NCBI RefSeq assembly: GCF_001701025.1
Contig: NZ_CP016793.1
Location: forward strand, 4,526,001-4,590,000
Length of the DNA stretch: 64,000 nt
DNA from: Lentzea guizhouensis
Lineage (GTDB): Bacteria; Actinomycetota; Actinomycetes; Mycobacteriales; Pseudonocardiaceae
Reading direction: 5' to 3'
Part shown: positions 17,255-29,147 of the stretch, one piece after another
Numbering within the stretch: position 1 is the first letter of the stretch
Layout of the letters: each line of letters opens with the position of its first letter
Notes under the pieces: model-generated
What the model saw: only the letters and a program-made list of their open reading frames with translations
What the model was told of the DNA's origin: nothing
Database searches by the model: none
Position numbers and translations under genes: made by a program

Positions 17255-19082
17255 GTGGAGGAACAGGTCGGGGTAGCGACGGTCGGCTCAGGACGTGAGG
17301 GCGAGCACGCGGGACGGGACGCAACGGCGCAGGACTGGCCAGGCCGGGTGCCGCGGACGCCGGACGGCTGTGCCGCCGGGGAGGCGGACCAGGGCCGGGG
17401 TGCCGTGGGTGCGCCGGTCGGCGCGGGAAGTGCGACCGGCGTCGGACGGGACGGTGCGAGCTCGAACCTCCACGCTGACCGGCGGTCCGGCTCGCACCCG
17501 AGCTCCGGTTCACAGCCGCACTCCGGCTCGCGCTCGGATTCGAACCCCCAGCCGGATGGCCGTTCGGGCTCGGACTCCCGCTCGGCTCCTGACCTCGCGG
17601 CCGCCGGTGCTGGCAACCCCGCGGGCAGTGCTGGCAACCCCGCAGGCGGTGTCGGCAACCCCGGCCGTTGGCAACCCGCAGGCGTGTGGCAACCCTGCGG
17701 GCGATCCCGGCAACCTCGCGGCTGCCGGTGCCGGCAACCCCGCGGGCAGTGCTGGCAACCCTGCGGGCGATGCCGGCGACGTGGCCGACGGGGTGCCTGC
17801 CCGCCGTGTGATCGGGCTCGCCGTGCCCGCGCTCGGGGTGCTGGCCGCCGAGCCGTTGTACGTCCTGGTCGACACCGCGGTCGTGGGGCACCTGGGCGCT
17901 CTGCCGCTGGCGGGGCTCGCGCTGGGCGGTGTGTTGCTGACGCAGGTGTCGACGCAGCTGACGTTCCTGTCGTACGGGACGACGGCGCGGACGGCGCGGT
18001 TGCACGGGGCCGGGCGGCGTGGGGAGGCCGTGGCCGAGGGGGTGCAGGCGACCTGGTTGGCGTTGGCCGCGGGTGTGTTGGTGGTGGTGCTGGGGCAGTT
18101 GTTCGCGCGGCCGTTGGCGGAGTTGCTCGCCGGGGGTGGGGCGGTGGCGGATGCGGCGGTCGACTGGGTGCGGATCGCGTTGTTCGGGGCGCCGTTCATC
18201 TTGGTGACCATGGCCGGCAACGGGTGGATGCGCGGGGTGCAGGACACGCGGCGGCCGTTGAAGTACATCTTGATCGGCAACGGGATCAGTGCCGTGCTGT
18301 GTCCGGCGCTGGTGTACGGGGCGGGGTGGGGGTTGGAGGGGTCGGCGGTCGCCAACGTTGTCGCGCAGGTGTTGTCGGCCGGGTTGTTCTTCAAAGCGCT
18401 CGTTGCGGAGCGGGTGCCGTTGAGGCCGCATTGGGCGGCTATGCGCGCGCAGCTCGGCATGGGGCGTGATCTGGTGTTGCGGAGTTTGGCGTTCCAGGCT
18501 TGTTTCATCAGCGCGGCGTCTGTGGCGGCGAGAACGTCTGTTGCGGCTTTGGGGGCGCATCAGGTCGTGTTGCAGTTGTGGACGTTCTTGGCGCTTGTGC
18601 TGGACTCGCTGGCGATTGCGGCGCAGTCGTTGGTGGGGGCGGCGTTGGGGGCGTCGAGGCGGCGGCAGGCTGAGCGGCTGGCTTGGCAGGTGACGCGGTA
18701 CGGGTTGGTGTTCGGGGTTGGGCTCGGCTTGGTGTTCGCGGCGCTGGTGGTGGTCCTGCCCAGGGCGTTCACGTCGGACGCCGGGGTGCTTGCGGAGATT
18801 CCGAACGCGTGGTGGTTCTTCGTTGCGCTGCAACCGATCGCGGGTGTGGTGTTCGCGCTCGACGGGGTGTTGCTGGGCGCGGGGGACGTGAAGTTCATGC
18901 GGACGGCGACGCTCGGGTCGGCGGTGGTCGGGTTCTTGCCGCTCGTGTGGGCGTCGTACGCGTTCGAGTGGGGGCTGGCCGGGATCTGGACGGGGTTGTC
19001 TGCGTTCATGGTGCTGCGGTTGTTCGCGGTGGTGTGGCGGACCAGGTCGGGGGAGTGGGCCGTCGAGGGCGCCGTGCGGTGA
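17255..19082 (+). CDS. DinF-like MATE transporter with repetitive N-terminal extension (one frameshift)
   Basis: The core from about 17781 (VPARRVIGLAVPALGVLAAE) to 19082 is a complete ~430-residue, 12-helix MATE protein of the DinF type, a cation-coupled exporter; the syntenic M. tuberculosis gene is dinF. Upstream, GTG 17255 with TAGGTT 6 bases before it opens a Ser/Gly/Asp-rich disordered head of ~130 residues (SHPSSGSQPHSGSRSDSNPQ) running into eight GNPAG-type repeats. The frame changes between the third and fourth repeat units (17654-17670). If the extension is not real, the next in-frame start is GTG 17781. Frames 17295-17660 in the core's own phase are Arg-rich and unlikely. Confidence 0.82.
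17612..17770 (+). repeat. GNPAG coding tandem repeat
   Basis: Eight GGCAACCC units start at 17612, 17633, 17654, 17670, 17688, 17709, 17733 and 17754: mostly a 21-base (7-residue) period coding xGNPAGx. The 16-base step between 17654 and 17670 breaks the reading frame. Repeat slippage or base-calling in the repeat can explain it. Confidence 0.8.
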
Positions 19083-19208
19083 CGGCGCACACGGCTTGAT
19101 CACCCGCACGGGCGCTGTGGCGGACTTCACGGCATGAAATCGTTGCCAAGAAGGTTGTTTAGGCGATGTAACTAATGTCTGCCCATCTCCGACCTGGGGA
19201 GTGTCGCC

Positions 19209-20549
19209 TTGCCGGTCGTCCGCCAAGATCGAGGTGGTCCTGCCACCCGTGCCGCGTGGCTGATCTGGACCACCGCCGTTCTCGTCTACTTCGCCGCCGT
19301 CTTCCACCGCACCACGCTCGGCGTGGCGGGGCTGGAGGCGAGTGAGCGGTTCGGGCTCGGGCCCGCGCAGCTCGGTGTGTTCACCGTGTTGCAGGTGGGG
19401 GTGTACGCCCTCATGCAGATTCCCACCGGTCTGCTCGTGGACCGCTACGGGCCGAGGAAGGTCCTCACCGCCGCCGCGCTGCTCATGGGCACGGGGCAGC
19501 TCCTCTTCGCGATAGCCGAGTCGTACCCCCTTGGGCTTGCTGCGCGCGCGGTGCTCGGCATGGGTGACGCGATGACGTTCATCAGCGTGATCCGGCTCGT
19601 CGCCACGCACTTCCCGCCGAAGCAGTACTCGTTGGTCGTCGCGGTCACGGCCGCGCTCGGGGGCGTGGGGAACCTCGTGGCGACGGTCCCCCTCACGCTG
19701 ATGCTCGGCAGCATCGGCTGGACGTGGGCGTTCCTCATCGCCAGCGGAGCGACCGCTCTCTACTCGGTCATCGCGTTCCTCAAAGTCCGCGACGTGCCGC
19801 ACGGAGGCACCGCGCCGAAGCCGGATGTCGTGCCGTTCAAGAAGATCTGGCCGAAGGTCCGGCAGGCGTGGAGCGTCCCCGGCACCCGGCTCGGGTTCTG
19901 GGCGCACTTCAGCACCATGTCGACGCCGGCCGTGCTCGGCCTGCTGTGGGGCTATCCGTACCTCGTGCAGGCGCAGGGCATGTCGCCGAAGGCGGCGTCG
20001 TCGACACTCGGCGTGCTGGTCATCGGCGCGATCGTGGCGAGTCCGGTCATCGGCGCGTTGTTCTCGCGCAACCCCGAGTGGCGCATGCCGATCGCGGTGT
20101 GGTTCCTGGCGTTCGCGTTCACGGGGTGGGGCGTGCTGTTGTTGTGGCCGGGCGGTCACGTGCCGTCGGTGGTCATCGGGATCGTGTTCGTCGTACTCAC
20201 GATCGGTGGCCCCATCTCGGGCGTGGCGTTCGCGTTGGCGCGTGACTACAACCCGTCGCACCGGCAGTCCACGGCGAGCGGGCTCGTCAACGTCGGCGGC
20301 TTCCTCGCCGTCACGGTCGCGGCGCTCGGCGTGGGTGTCCTGCTCGACCTCTTCGAGAACGTCCTGACGCCGCAGAGCGCGTTCCGGGTGGCGTTCAGCT
20401 TCCTCGTCGCCGTGCTCGCCTTCGGTGCCTGGCGGATGCTGGTCTGGTGGCGGCGCGCGCGGGCCGCGGTGTTCGCCGCCGAGGAGCGCGGTGAGACGGT
20501 GCCTGTGCAGTTGCGGCGTCGGCGCTGGGACGCTCTGCGCGTCGCTTAG
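19209..20549 (+). CDS. major facilitator superfamily transporter
   Basis: 446 residues, 12 predicted helices. The loop-2 motif is clear (DRYGPRKVL, about residues 80-88), as are FHRTTLGVAGLEASERFGLG after helix 1 and a hydrophilic central loop (DVPHGGTAPKPDVVPFKKIW). Resembles nitrate/oxalate-formate-type or general MFS permeases; substrate not predictable. TTG 19209 after CTGGGGAGTG is used as start; the next in-frame starts would cut the first helix. Lies between the MATE gene and truB, 11 bases before truB. Confidence 0.88.
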   Translation: MPVVRQDRGGPATRAAWLIWTTAVLVYFAAVFHRTTLGVAGLEASERFGLGPAQLGVFTVLQVGVYALMQIPTGLLVDRYGPRKVLTAAALLMGTGQLLFAIAESYPLGLAARAVLGMGDAMTFISVIRLVATHFPPKQYSLVVAVTAALGGVGNLVATVPLTLMLGSIGWTWAFLIASGATALYSVIAFLKVRDVPHGGTAPKPDVVPFKKIWPKVRQAWSVPGTRLGFWAHFSTMSTPAVLGLLWGYPYLVQAQGMSPKAASSTLGVLVIGAIVASPVIGALFSRNPEWRMPIAVWFLAFAFTGWGVLLLWPGGHVPSVVIGIVFVVLTIGGPISGVAFALARDYNPSHRQSTASGLVNVGGFLAVTVAALGVGVLLDLFENVLTPQSAFRVAFSFLVAVLAFGAWRMLVWWRRARAAVFAAEERGETVPVQLRRRRWDALRVA

Positions 20550-20560
20550 GATCTCCCGCC

Positions 20561-21448
20561 GTGAAACCTTCTGTTGCACCGGGCCTGGTCGTCGTCGACA
20601 AGCCGGACGGCATGACCTCGCACGACGTGGTGGCACGGGTGCGCAGGATCCTCGGCACCCGCAAGGTCGGGCACGCCGGCACGCTGGACCCGATGGCGAC
20701 CGGCGTGCTCGTGCTCGGCATCGAGCGCGCGACCAAGCTGCTCGGCCACCTCGCGCTCGACAGCAAGGCCTACCTCGCCACGATCGTGCTCGGTGCGGCC
20801 ACCACGACCGACGACGCCGAGGGCGAGGTGCTGTCCACGGTGGACGCGAGCCACGTCGAGGACACCGCCGTCGCGGCCGAGATCACCAAGCTCACCGGCC
20901 CGATCCAGCAGGTGCCGTCCGCGGTCAGCGCGGTCAAGATCGACGGCAAGCGCGCCTACGCACGGGTGCGCGCCGGCGAGCAGGTCGAGATCCCGGCCCG
21001 CCCGGTCACCGTGCACCGGTTCGACGTGCTGTTCAGCCGCCGCGAGGACGAGAAGGTGCTCCTCGACGTGATGGTCGAGTGCTCGTCCGGCACGTACGTC
21101 CGCGCGCTGGCCCGCGACCTCGGCGCCGCGCTGGGCGTCGGCGGCCACCTGGGTGCGTTGCGCCGCACCAGGGTCGGCCCGTTCGACCTGCGCGTCGCCC
21201 GCACCCTCCAGCAGCTCGAAGAAAGCCCCGGCCTGTCGCTCGACCTCGACGCCGCGGTCGCCACGGCGTTCCCGCGCCGCGAGATCGACCCGATGGAGGC
21301 CGCCGCGCTGTCCCACGGCCAACGGCTGCGCGCAGGCGGTTTCGACGGCACCTACGGCGTCTTCGGCCCGGACGGCCACGTCATCGCGCTCGCCAAGGAC
21401 GAGGACGGCCAGGCCAAGCCCGTCGTGGTGCTCAGCCCGGCCGGCTGA
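20561..21448 (+). CDS. truB: tRNA pseudouridine-55 synthase TruB
   Basis: 295 residues. TruB converts U55 of the T-arm to pseudouridine. Seen are GLVVVDKPDGMTSHDVVARV, the catalytic motif VGHAGTLDPMATGVLVLG (Asp at about residue 47), GPIQQVPSAVSAVKIDGKRA, CSSGTYVRALARDLG, and a C-terminal PUA-like tail. GTG start with TAGGAT (20547-20552) 8 bases upstream, fitting a leaderless mRNA. Confidence 0.96.
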   Translation: MKPSVAPGLVVVDKPDGMTSHDVVARVRRILGTRKVGHAGTLDPMATGVLVLGIERATKLLGHLALDSKAYLATIVLGAATTTDDAEGEVLSTVDASHVEDTAVAAEITKLTGPIQQVPSAVSAVKIDGKRAYARVRAGEQVEIPARPVTVHRFDVLFSRREDEKVLLDVMVECSSGTYVRALARDLGAALGVGGHLGALRRTRVGPFDLRVARTLQQLEESPGLSLDLDAAVATAFPRREIDPMEAAALSHGQRLRAGGFDGTYGVFGPDGHVIALAKDEDGQAKPVVVLSPAG

Positions 21449-21655
21449 GGCGCGGCTGCGGAGGTCGGTGCCCACCGCAGCACGCGGGCACACCATCAGG
21501 GGACAAGACCGGTGGCGACAAGCGTGAAAGCCGGGTCATCGGCGCGATCTTCACGAGGCTGATCGAGTTCACCGGGTCGAACAGGCTGGTGTTCTGCGGA
21601 CAGGTACCAGGACGTCACCTGCGGCGGCCCTGGGCGTGGTCGTAGGCTGATCACC

Positions 21656-22588
21656 GTGCAACGCTGGCGCGGACTAGATCACCTCCCCGGCGGCTGGGGC
21701 CGCTGCGTCGTCACCATCGGTGTGTTCGACGGTGTCCACAAAGGGCACCAGGCGCTCATCGGCCGTGCCGTCGAGCTCGGGCGGGAGCGGGGTCTGCCGT
21801 CGGTGCTCATGACGTTCGACCCGCACCCGTCCGAGGTGGTGCGACCGGGGAGTCATCCGGCGCAGCTGACGACGTTGCGGCGGCGGGCGCAGTTGGTGGA
21901 GGAGCTCGGGGTCGACCACTTCGTGGTGGTGCCGTTCAGCCTCGAGACGAGCCGGATGCCGGCTGACGAGTTCGTGCACGAGGTGCTGGTCGAGAAGTTG
22001 CACGCGGCGGCTGTCGTAGTAGGTGAGAACTTCACCTTCGGGCACAAGGCGGCGGGTAACGTCACGATGCTGCGCCAGCTCGGGCAGCGGTTCGGCTTTG
22101 TGACCGAGGGGGCTGATCTGGTGTCCGCTGACGACGTGACCTATTCGTCGACGTACATCCGCGCGTGCATCGACGCCGGCGACGTGAAGGCGGCGGCCGA
22201 GGCGTTGGGGAAGCCGCACCGGCTGGAGGGCATCGTCGTCAAGGGCGACGGGCGGGGCAAGGACCTGGGGTTCCCGACGGCGAACCTGTCGACGCCCAAG
22301 TTCGCCGCGGTGCCGGCGGACGGGATCTACGCCTGCTGGTTCACCGACGCCAAGGGCAAGACGCTCAAGGCCGCGGTCAGCGTGGGGACGAACCCGACCT
22401 TCTCCGGGCGGGAGCGGCGGGTCGAGGCGTTCGTGCTGGACGTGGACGAGGACTACTACGGGCAGCGGGTGGCCGTGGACTTCGTGGAACGGCTCCGCGA
22501 GATGGAGAAGTACGACTCGGTCGAGGCGCTCCTGGAGCAGATGCACCGGGACGTAGACCGAACGAGGGAACTGCTGACCGACTCGTGA
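21656..22588 (+). CDS. ribF: bifunctional riboflavin kinase / FAD synthetase
   Basis: 310 residues. The N-terminal nucleotidyltransferase has VVTIGVFDGVHKGHQALI (HxGH-type motif), VGENFTFGHKAAGN and SSTYIRACIDAGDV; the C-terminal kinase has GRGKDLGFPTANL and the VSVGTNPTF and VEAFVLDVDEDYYGQRVAV motifs. Makes FMN and FAD from riboflavin. GTG 21656 is preceded by TAGGCT (21643-21648) with 7 bases between. Gene order truB-ribF is common. Confidence 0.96.
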   Translation: MQRWRGLDHLPGGWGRCVVTIGVFDGVHKGHQALIGRAVELGRERGLPSVLMTFDPHPSEVVRPGSHPAQLTTLRRRAQLVEELGVDHFVVVPFSLETSRMPADEFVHEVLVEKLHAAAVVVGENFTFGHKAAGNVTMLRQLGQRFGFVTEGADLVSADDVTYSSTYIRACIDAGDVKAAAEALGKPHRLEGIVVKGDGRGKDLGFPTANLSTPKFAAVPADGIYACWFTDAKGKTLKAAVSVGTNPTFSGRERRVEAFVLDVDEDYYGQRVAVDFVERLREMEKYDSVEALLEQMHRDVDRTRELLTDS

Positions 22589-22670
22589 CCGTCAGATCGA
22601 GCGAAGCACCCATGTGCGAGCGCTCGTGCTGGCAGGATGCGGGTCGGAGCAGGCTACGGGAGAGGCTGAG

Positions 22671-23153
22671 GTGGAGGACCACAAGATCGTTCAGAGGAAC
22701 CTCGCCCTCCAGCGGGAGTGGTACGGGGAGCCCCTGGGGGACCGGGTGCGCCGGTTGGTCGTGGCCTTCAACGTGTCCCAGGCCCAGCTCGCGGACGTGC
22801 TGGGGATCAGCGCGCCGATGCTCAGCCAGGTCATGAGCGGCCGCCGGGCCAAGATCGGCAACCCGGCCGTGCTCGCACGGATGATCATGCTCGAACGCAA
22901 GGTGCTCACGCCCGACGTGGCGACCGGGGCGCCGGAGGCGTTGCAGCGCGCGCTCGACGACGTGCGCGAGTCGAAGCCGACCGTGTCGCGTGACTCGCTG
23001 CCGGTGAACGGGGACGAGAGCGTCGCGTACCCGGTGCTGCGCAGGGTCGCCGACCGCGTCGAGCTCCAGCAGGCCGCCGACCTGCTGCACGAGGAGTTCC
23101 CGGCGATCGCCGAGCTGTTCCGCCGCGCCATCAGGGCGGCCGGCCAGCGGTGA
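22671..23153 (+). CDS. XRE-type helix-turn-helix protein
   Basis: 160 residues from GTG 22671 (AGAGG upstream). A helix-turn-helix sits at about residues 40-70 (VSQAQLADVLGISAPMLSQV-MSGRRAKIGNP), which is unusual in being followed by NPAVLARMIMLER, a helix typical of phage-type repressors. The C-terminal half (residues 85-160) is helical and without a known domain. The stop overlaps the GTG of the RNA-ligase-like gene by 4 bases, so the two proteins are made together. Role unknown. Confidence 0.75.
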   Translation: MEDHKIVQRNLALQREWYGEPLGDRVRRLVVAFNVSQAQLADVLGISAPMLSQVMSGRRAKIGNPAVLARMIMLERKVLTPDVATGAPEALQRALDDVRESKPTVSRDSLPVNGDESVAYPVLRRVADRVELQQAADLLHEEFPAIAELFRRAIRAAGQR

Positions 23154-23596
23154 AGTTGTTCACCGCGCTGTTCCCGCCGCGACACGTGGTCGACGAGCTC
23201 GCCGCCGTGCTGGACCGTTCAGCGAACATCGAGTGGACCAAGCCGGACAAATGGCACGTCACGTTGTGCTTCCACGGCGACACCGCTGACGAGGGGCGCT
23301 TCAAAGCGCTCGAAGGGTTACCGGCACCCGAACTCCGGCTGAAGAACTTCGGTCACTTCCGCGGCACGGTCCTGTGGGCGGGAATCGACGGCGACTTAAA
23401 TGGGTTGGCACGGGCGGCGGGTGCGGACGACAATTGGAAAGCGCACCTGACGGTGGCCTACGGGTACCGGGGCCAGCCGATGCCGGCTTTCGAGAGCAGC
23501 CCGTGGACGCCGGCCGAGGCGGTGCTCGTGAGCAGCGCCGACGGCGTGTACACACCCGTCGCACGGGTGGGGTTGCGCACGTCAGCGCGCCGCTGA
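23150..23596 (+). CDS. thpR: RNA 2',3'-cyclic phosphodiesterase (2'-5' RNA ligase-like, ThpR)
   Basis: 148 residues, slightly short for LigT/ThpR (about 175-185). Both catalytic HxT motifs are present, KWHVTLCFHG (His at ~36) and KAHLTVAYG (His at ~99). The enzyme opens 2',3'-cyclic phosphate ends of RNA and in vitro can join tRNA halves. GTGA overlap with the HTH gene and 128 bases upstream of rpsO. Confidence 0.88.
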   Translation: MKLFTALFPPRHVVDELAAVLDRSANIEWTKPDKWHVTLCFHGDTADEGRFKALEGLPAPELRLKNFGHFRGTVLWAGIDGDLNGLARAAGADDNWKAHLTVAYGYRGQPMPAFESSPWTPAEAVLVSSADGVYTPVARVGLRTSARR

Positions 23597-23635
23597 ACGC
23601 CGTGCCTGATAACCTCCGGAGTTGGGTCTGGCTGC

Positions 23636-23701
23636 GGTCCGTGGCGGCCAGTACCGGCTACCCCCGGCCAGCAATTCGGCGGGCGTGGGGCCGCACGGAC
23701 C
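23636..23701 (+). promoter_or_regulatory. structured rpsO leader
   Basis: GGTCCGTGGCGGCC (23636-23649) pairs with GGCCGCACGGACC (23689-23701), a 13-bp stem with one bulged base closing a 39-base internal segment. The stem ends 23 bases before the rpsO GTG. In several phyla S15 binds a structure in its own leader; this could be such a site, but I see no match to a named motif. Confidence 0.4.
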
Positions 23702-23724
23702 TGAACAAGTAGGAGAACCACCCA

Positions 23725-23994
23725 GTGGCACTGTCCACGGAACAGAAGAAGTCGATCCTCGGCGAGTACGGTCTGCACGACAGCGACACGGGCTCGACCG
23801 AGGCGCAGGTCGCTCTGCTGAGCAAGCGCATCGCCGACCTCACCGAGCACCTCAAGCAGCACAAGCACGACCACCACTCCCGCCGTGGTCTTCTGCTGAT
23901 GGTCGGCCGTCGCCGCCGTCTGCTGAACTACCTGACCAAGGTGGACATCAACCGCTACCGCTCGCTGATCCAGCGACTCGGTCTGCGCAGGTGA
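23725..23994 (+). CDS. rpsO: 30S ribosomal protein S15
   Basis: 89 residues, full length. S15 binds 16S rRNA helices 20-22 and helps form bridge B4. Conserved [40 protein letters not shown] and [12 protein letters not shown] start after AGTAGGAGAACC. The rpsO-pnp order is near universal. Confidence 0.97.
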   Translation: MALSTEQKKSILGEYGLHDSDTGSTEAQVALLSKRIADLTEHLKQHKHDHHSRRGLLLMVGRRRRLLNYLTKVDINRYRSLIQRLGLRR

Positions 23995-23999
23995 CACTT

Positions 24000-24068
24000 G
24001 CCGAGGGGGAGTGACCGGCCGGTCACTCCCCCTCGGCGCACAACCAGGTGTATACAGATCCCTGGTTG
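24000..24068 (+). terminator. rpsO-pnp intergenic hairpins
   Basis: Bases 24000-24037 are a perfect 38-base palindrome (arm GCCGAGGGGGAGTGACCGG), placed 6 bases after the rpsO stop. CAACCAGG (24041-24048) and CCTGGTTG (24061-24068) make a second stem with a 12-base loop. The first is a terminator/processing hairpin for rpsO; the second may belong to the pnp leader, where other bacteria have the RNase III-dependent autoregulation site. The ~160 bases on to pnp contain a CTTCGATCGAAG palindrome (24160-24171) and no gene. Confidence 0.7.
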
Positions 24069-24227
24069 CGAAGAGGAACAAAAAACAGGACCCGCATCGC
24101 GCGAAGCAGTTATCGCGCCGGTCCTCGGTAGTGGTCGCCTGGCAATGACAACCAGGGGACTTCGATCGAAGACCGGCCTCGTCGAAAAGCGTGCTGCGGT
24201 GTCCAAAAGACGAGGAGAAACAAGTAT

Positions 24228-26467
24228 ATGACGGACATCGAGGTCCACGAGGCGTCTGCCGTTATCGACAACGGCAAGTTCGGCTCGCGCACGATCCGCT
24301 TCGAGACCGGGCGGCTCGCTCGCCAGGCCGCCGGCAGCGTTGTCGCGTACCTGGACGACGACACGATGCTGCTGAGCGCCACGACGGCGTCGAAGCACCC
24401 CAAGGAGCACTTCGACTTCTTCCCCCTCACGGTGGACGTCGAGGAGCGCATGTACGCCGCGGGCCGCATCCCCGGCTCGTTCTTCCGGCGTGAGGGCCGT
24501 CCGAGCACGGACGCCATCCTCACCTGCCGCCTGATCGACCGTCCGCTGCGCCCGTCCTTCGTGGACGGTCTGCGCAACGAGATCCAGGTCGTCATCACGG
24601 TCATGAGCCTCAACCCGGCCGACCTGTACGACGTCGTGGCGATCAACGCCGCGTCCGCGTCCACGCAGCTCGCCGGTCTGCCGTTCTCCGGCCCGATCGG
24701 TGGCGTCCGCGTGGCGCTCATCGAGGGCCAGTGGGTGGCGTTCCCGACGCACTCGCAGCTCGAGAAGGCCGTGTTCGACATGGTCGTCGCGGGTCGTGTG
24801 GTCGAGTCCGGCGACGTCGCGATCATGATGGTCGAGGCCGAGGCCACCGAGAACGTGATCGACCTGATCGGCGAGGGCGCCGTCGCCCCCACCGAGGAGG
24901 TCGTGGCCGCAGGGCTCGAGGCCGCGAAGCCGTTCATCAAGGTCCTCTGCGAGGCGCAGGCGCAGCTCGCGCAGGTCGCCGCCAAGGAGACCGGCGAGTA
25001 CCCGACGTACCCGGCCTACCAGCCGGACGCGTTCGAGGCCGTCGAGGGCGCTGCCTCCGGTGAGCTCGCGCAGGCGCTGACCATCGCGGGCAAGGCCGAG
25101 CGCGAGGGCAAGCTCGACGAGATCAAGGCCGCCACGCTGGACAAGCTGGCCGAGCAGTTCGAGGGCCGCGAGAAGGAGATCGGCGCGGCGTTCCGCTCGC
25201 TCACCAAGAAGCTGGTCCGCCAGCGGATCCTGCGCGACCAGGTGCGCATCGACGGCCGCGGGGTCACCGACATCCGCGACCTGGGTGCCGAGGTCGCCGT
25301 GATCCCGAGGACGCACGGCTCGGCGCTGTTCGAGCGCGGCGAGACCCAGATCCTGGGTGTCACCACGCTGAACATGCTGCGCATGGAGCAGCAGATCGAC
25401 TCGCTGTCGCCCGAGACGCACAAGCGCTACCTGCACCACTACAACTTCCCGCCCTACTCGACCGGTGAGACCGGCCGCGTGGGTTCGCCGAAGCGCCGCG
25501 AGATCGGCCACGGCGCACTGGCCGAGCGCGCGCTCATGCCCGTGCTGCCGAAGCGCGACGAGTTCCCCTACGCGATCCGCCAGGTGTCCGAGGCTCTCGG
25601 CTCCAACGGCTCGACGTCGATGGGCTCGGTCTGCGCGTCGACCCTGTCGCTGCTGAACGCGGGTGTCCCGCTGAAGGCGCCGGTCTCCGGCATCGCGATG
25701 GGTCTCGTCTCCGACGAGGTCGACGGTGAGACCCGCTACGTGGCGCTGACCGACATCCTCGGTGCCGAGGACGCGTTCGGCGACATGGACTTCAAGGTCG
25801 CGGGCACCAAGGAGTTCGTGACGGCGCTGCAGCTCGACACGAAGCTCGACGGCATCCCGTCCGAGGTGCTGGCGGCGGCGCTGGGCCAGGCCCGCGACGC
25901 GCGCTACACCATCCTGGAGGTCATGGCCGAGGCCATCTCCGACCCGGACGAGATGAGCGCCTTCGCTCCGCGCGTGACGTCGGTCAAGATCCCGACCGAC
26001 AAGATCGGCGAGGTCATCGGCCCGAAGGGCAAGATGATCAACTCGATCACCGAGCAGACCGGTGCCGACATCTCCATCGAAGACGACGGCACGATCTACG
26101 TCGGTGCGGCGGACGGCCCGTCGGCCGAGGCCGCGATCGACATGATCAACGCGATCGCGAACCCGCAGCTGCCGAAGGTCGGCGAGCGCTTCCTGGGCAC
26201 CGTGGTGAAGACCGCGGCGTTCGGCGCGTTCGTCTCGCTGCTGCCCGGCAAGGACGGTCTCGTCCACATCTCGAAGCTGGGCAACGGCAAGCGCATCGCG
26301 AAGGTGGAGGACGTCGTCAAGGTCGGCGACAAGCTCCGCGTCGAGATCGCCGACATCGACCAGCGCGGCAAGATCAGCCTGGTCGTCGTGAACGAGGACG
26401 CCGCCGAGGCGCCCGCGTCCGACGAGGCGCCCGCTGCCACCGAGGCCGTTGAGGCGGCTCCCGCGCA

Positions 26468-26471
<4 letters not shown>
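24228..26471 (+). CDS. pnp: polynucleotide phosphorylase / guanosine pentaphosphate synthetase I
   Basis: 747 residues. Two RNase PH domains (residues ~15-230 with [31 protein letters not shown], and ~330-560 with [20 protein letters not shown]), a helical linker, a KH domain ([20 protein letters not shown]) and an S1 domain ([20 protein letters not shown]). Degrades RNA 3' to 5' with phosphate; the actinobacterial form also has pppGpp synthetase activity by family knowledge. ATG after GAGGAGAAACAAG. Ends in a GTGA overlap with the M16 peptidase gene. Confidence 0.97.
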
Positions 26472-29039
<2,568 letters not shown>

Positions 29040-29059
29040 CGCCTCCCGCGCAGGTGACG

Positions 29060-29090
29060 GCCCCCGGTGGGACTACCCGCCGGGGGCTTT
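29060..29090 (+). terminator. terminator after the pnp-dapB operon
   Basis: GCCCCCGGTGGG (29060-29071), loop ACTA, CCCGCCGGGGGC (29076-29087), then TTT. A 12-bp stem with one G-U type mismatch. Confidence 0.8.
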
Positions 29091-29108
29091 GTCGTGCTGG
29101 CCGAACCA

Positions 29109-29134
29109 TTGACAAAAAAGGTTTGAACGTTCAA
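29109..29134 (+). promoter_or_regulatory. promoter element and TTGAACGTTCAA operator
   Basis: TTGACA (29109-29114) is followed by the perfect 12-bp palindrome TTGAACGTTCAA (29123-29134), 13 bases before the ATG of the ArsR-type gene. The local A/T-rich run (ACAAAAAAGG) contrasts with surrounding DNA. A palindrome at this place is the expected autoregulatory site; a good -10 box is not obvious. Confidence 0.5.
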
Positions 29135-29147
29135 GGTTGTTTTTGCG

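Noticed and set aside
17612..17770. CRISPR-like regular repeat
   Set aside because: The units are a 21-base coding repeat (GNPAG) without spacers; no cas genes are present.
16602..20636. 1344-residue open frame on the minus strand
   Set aside because: It is the complement of the ROK, MATE and MFS genes; composition is Arg/His/Pro-rich without domains. Long antisense frames are normal in such GC-rich DNA.
23597..23724. tRNA-like fold before rpsO
   Set aside because: No acceptor/T-arm consensus (GTTCRANNC) or CCA-compatible end; only the leader stem is supported.
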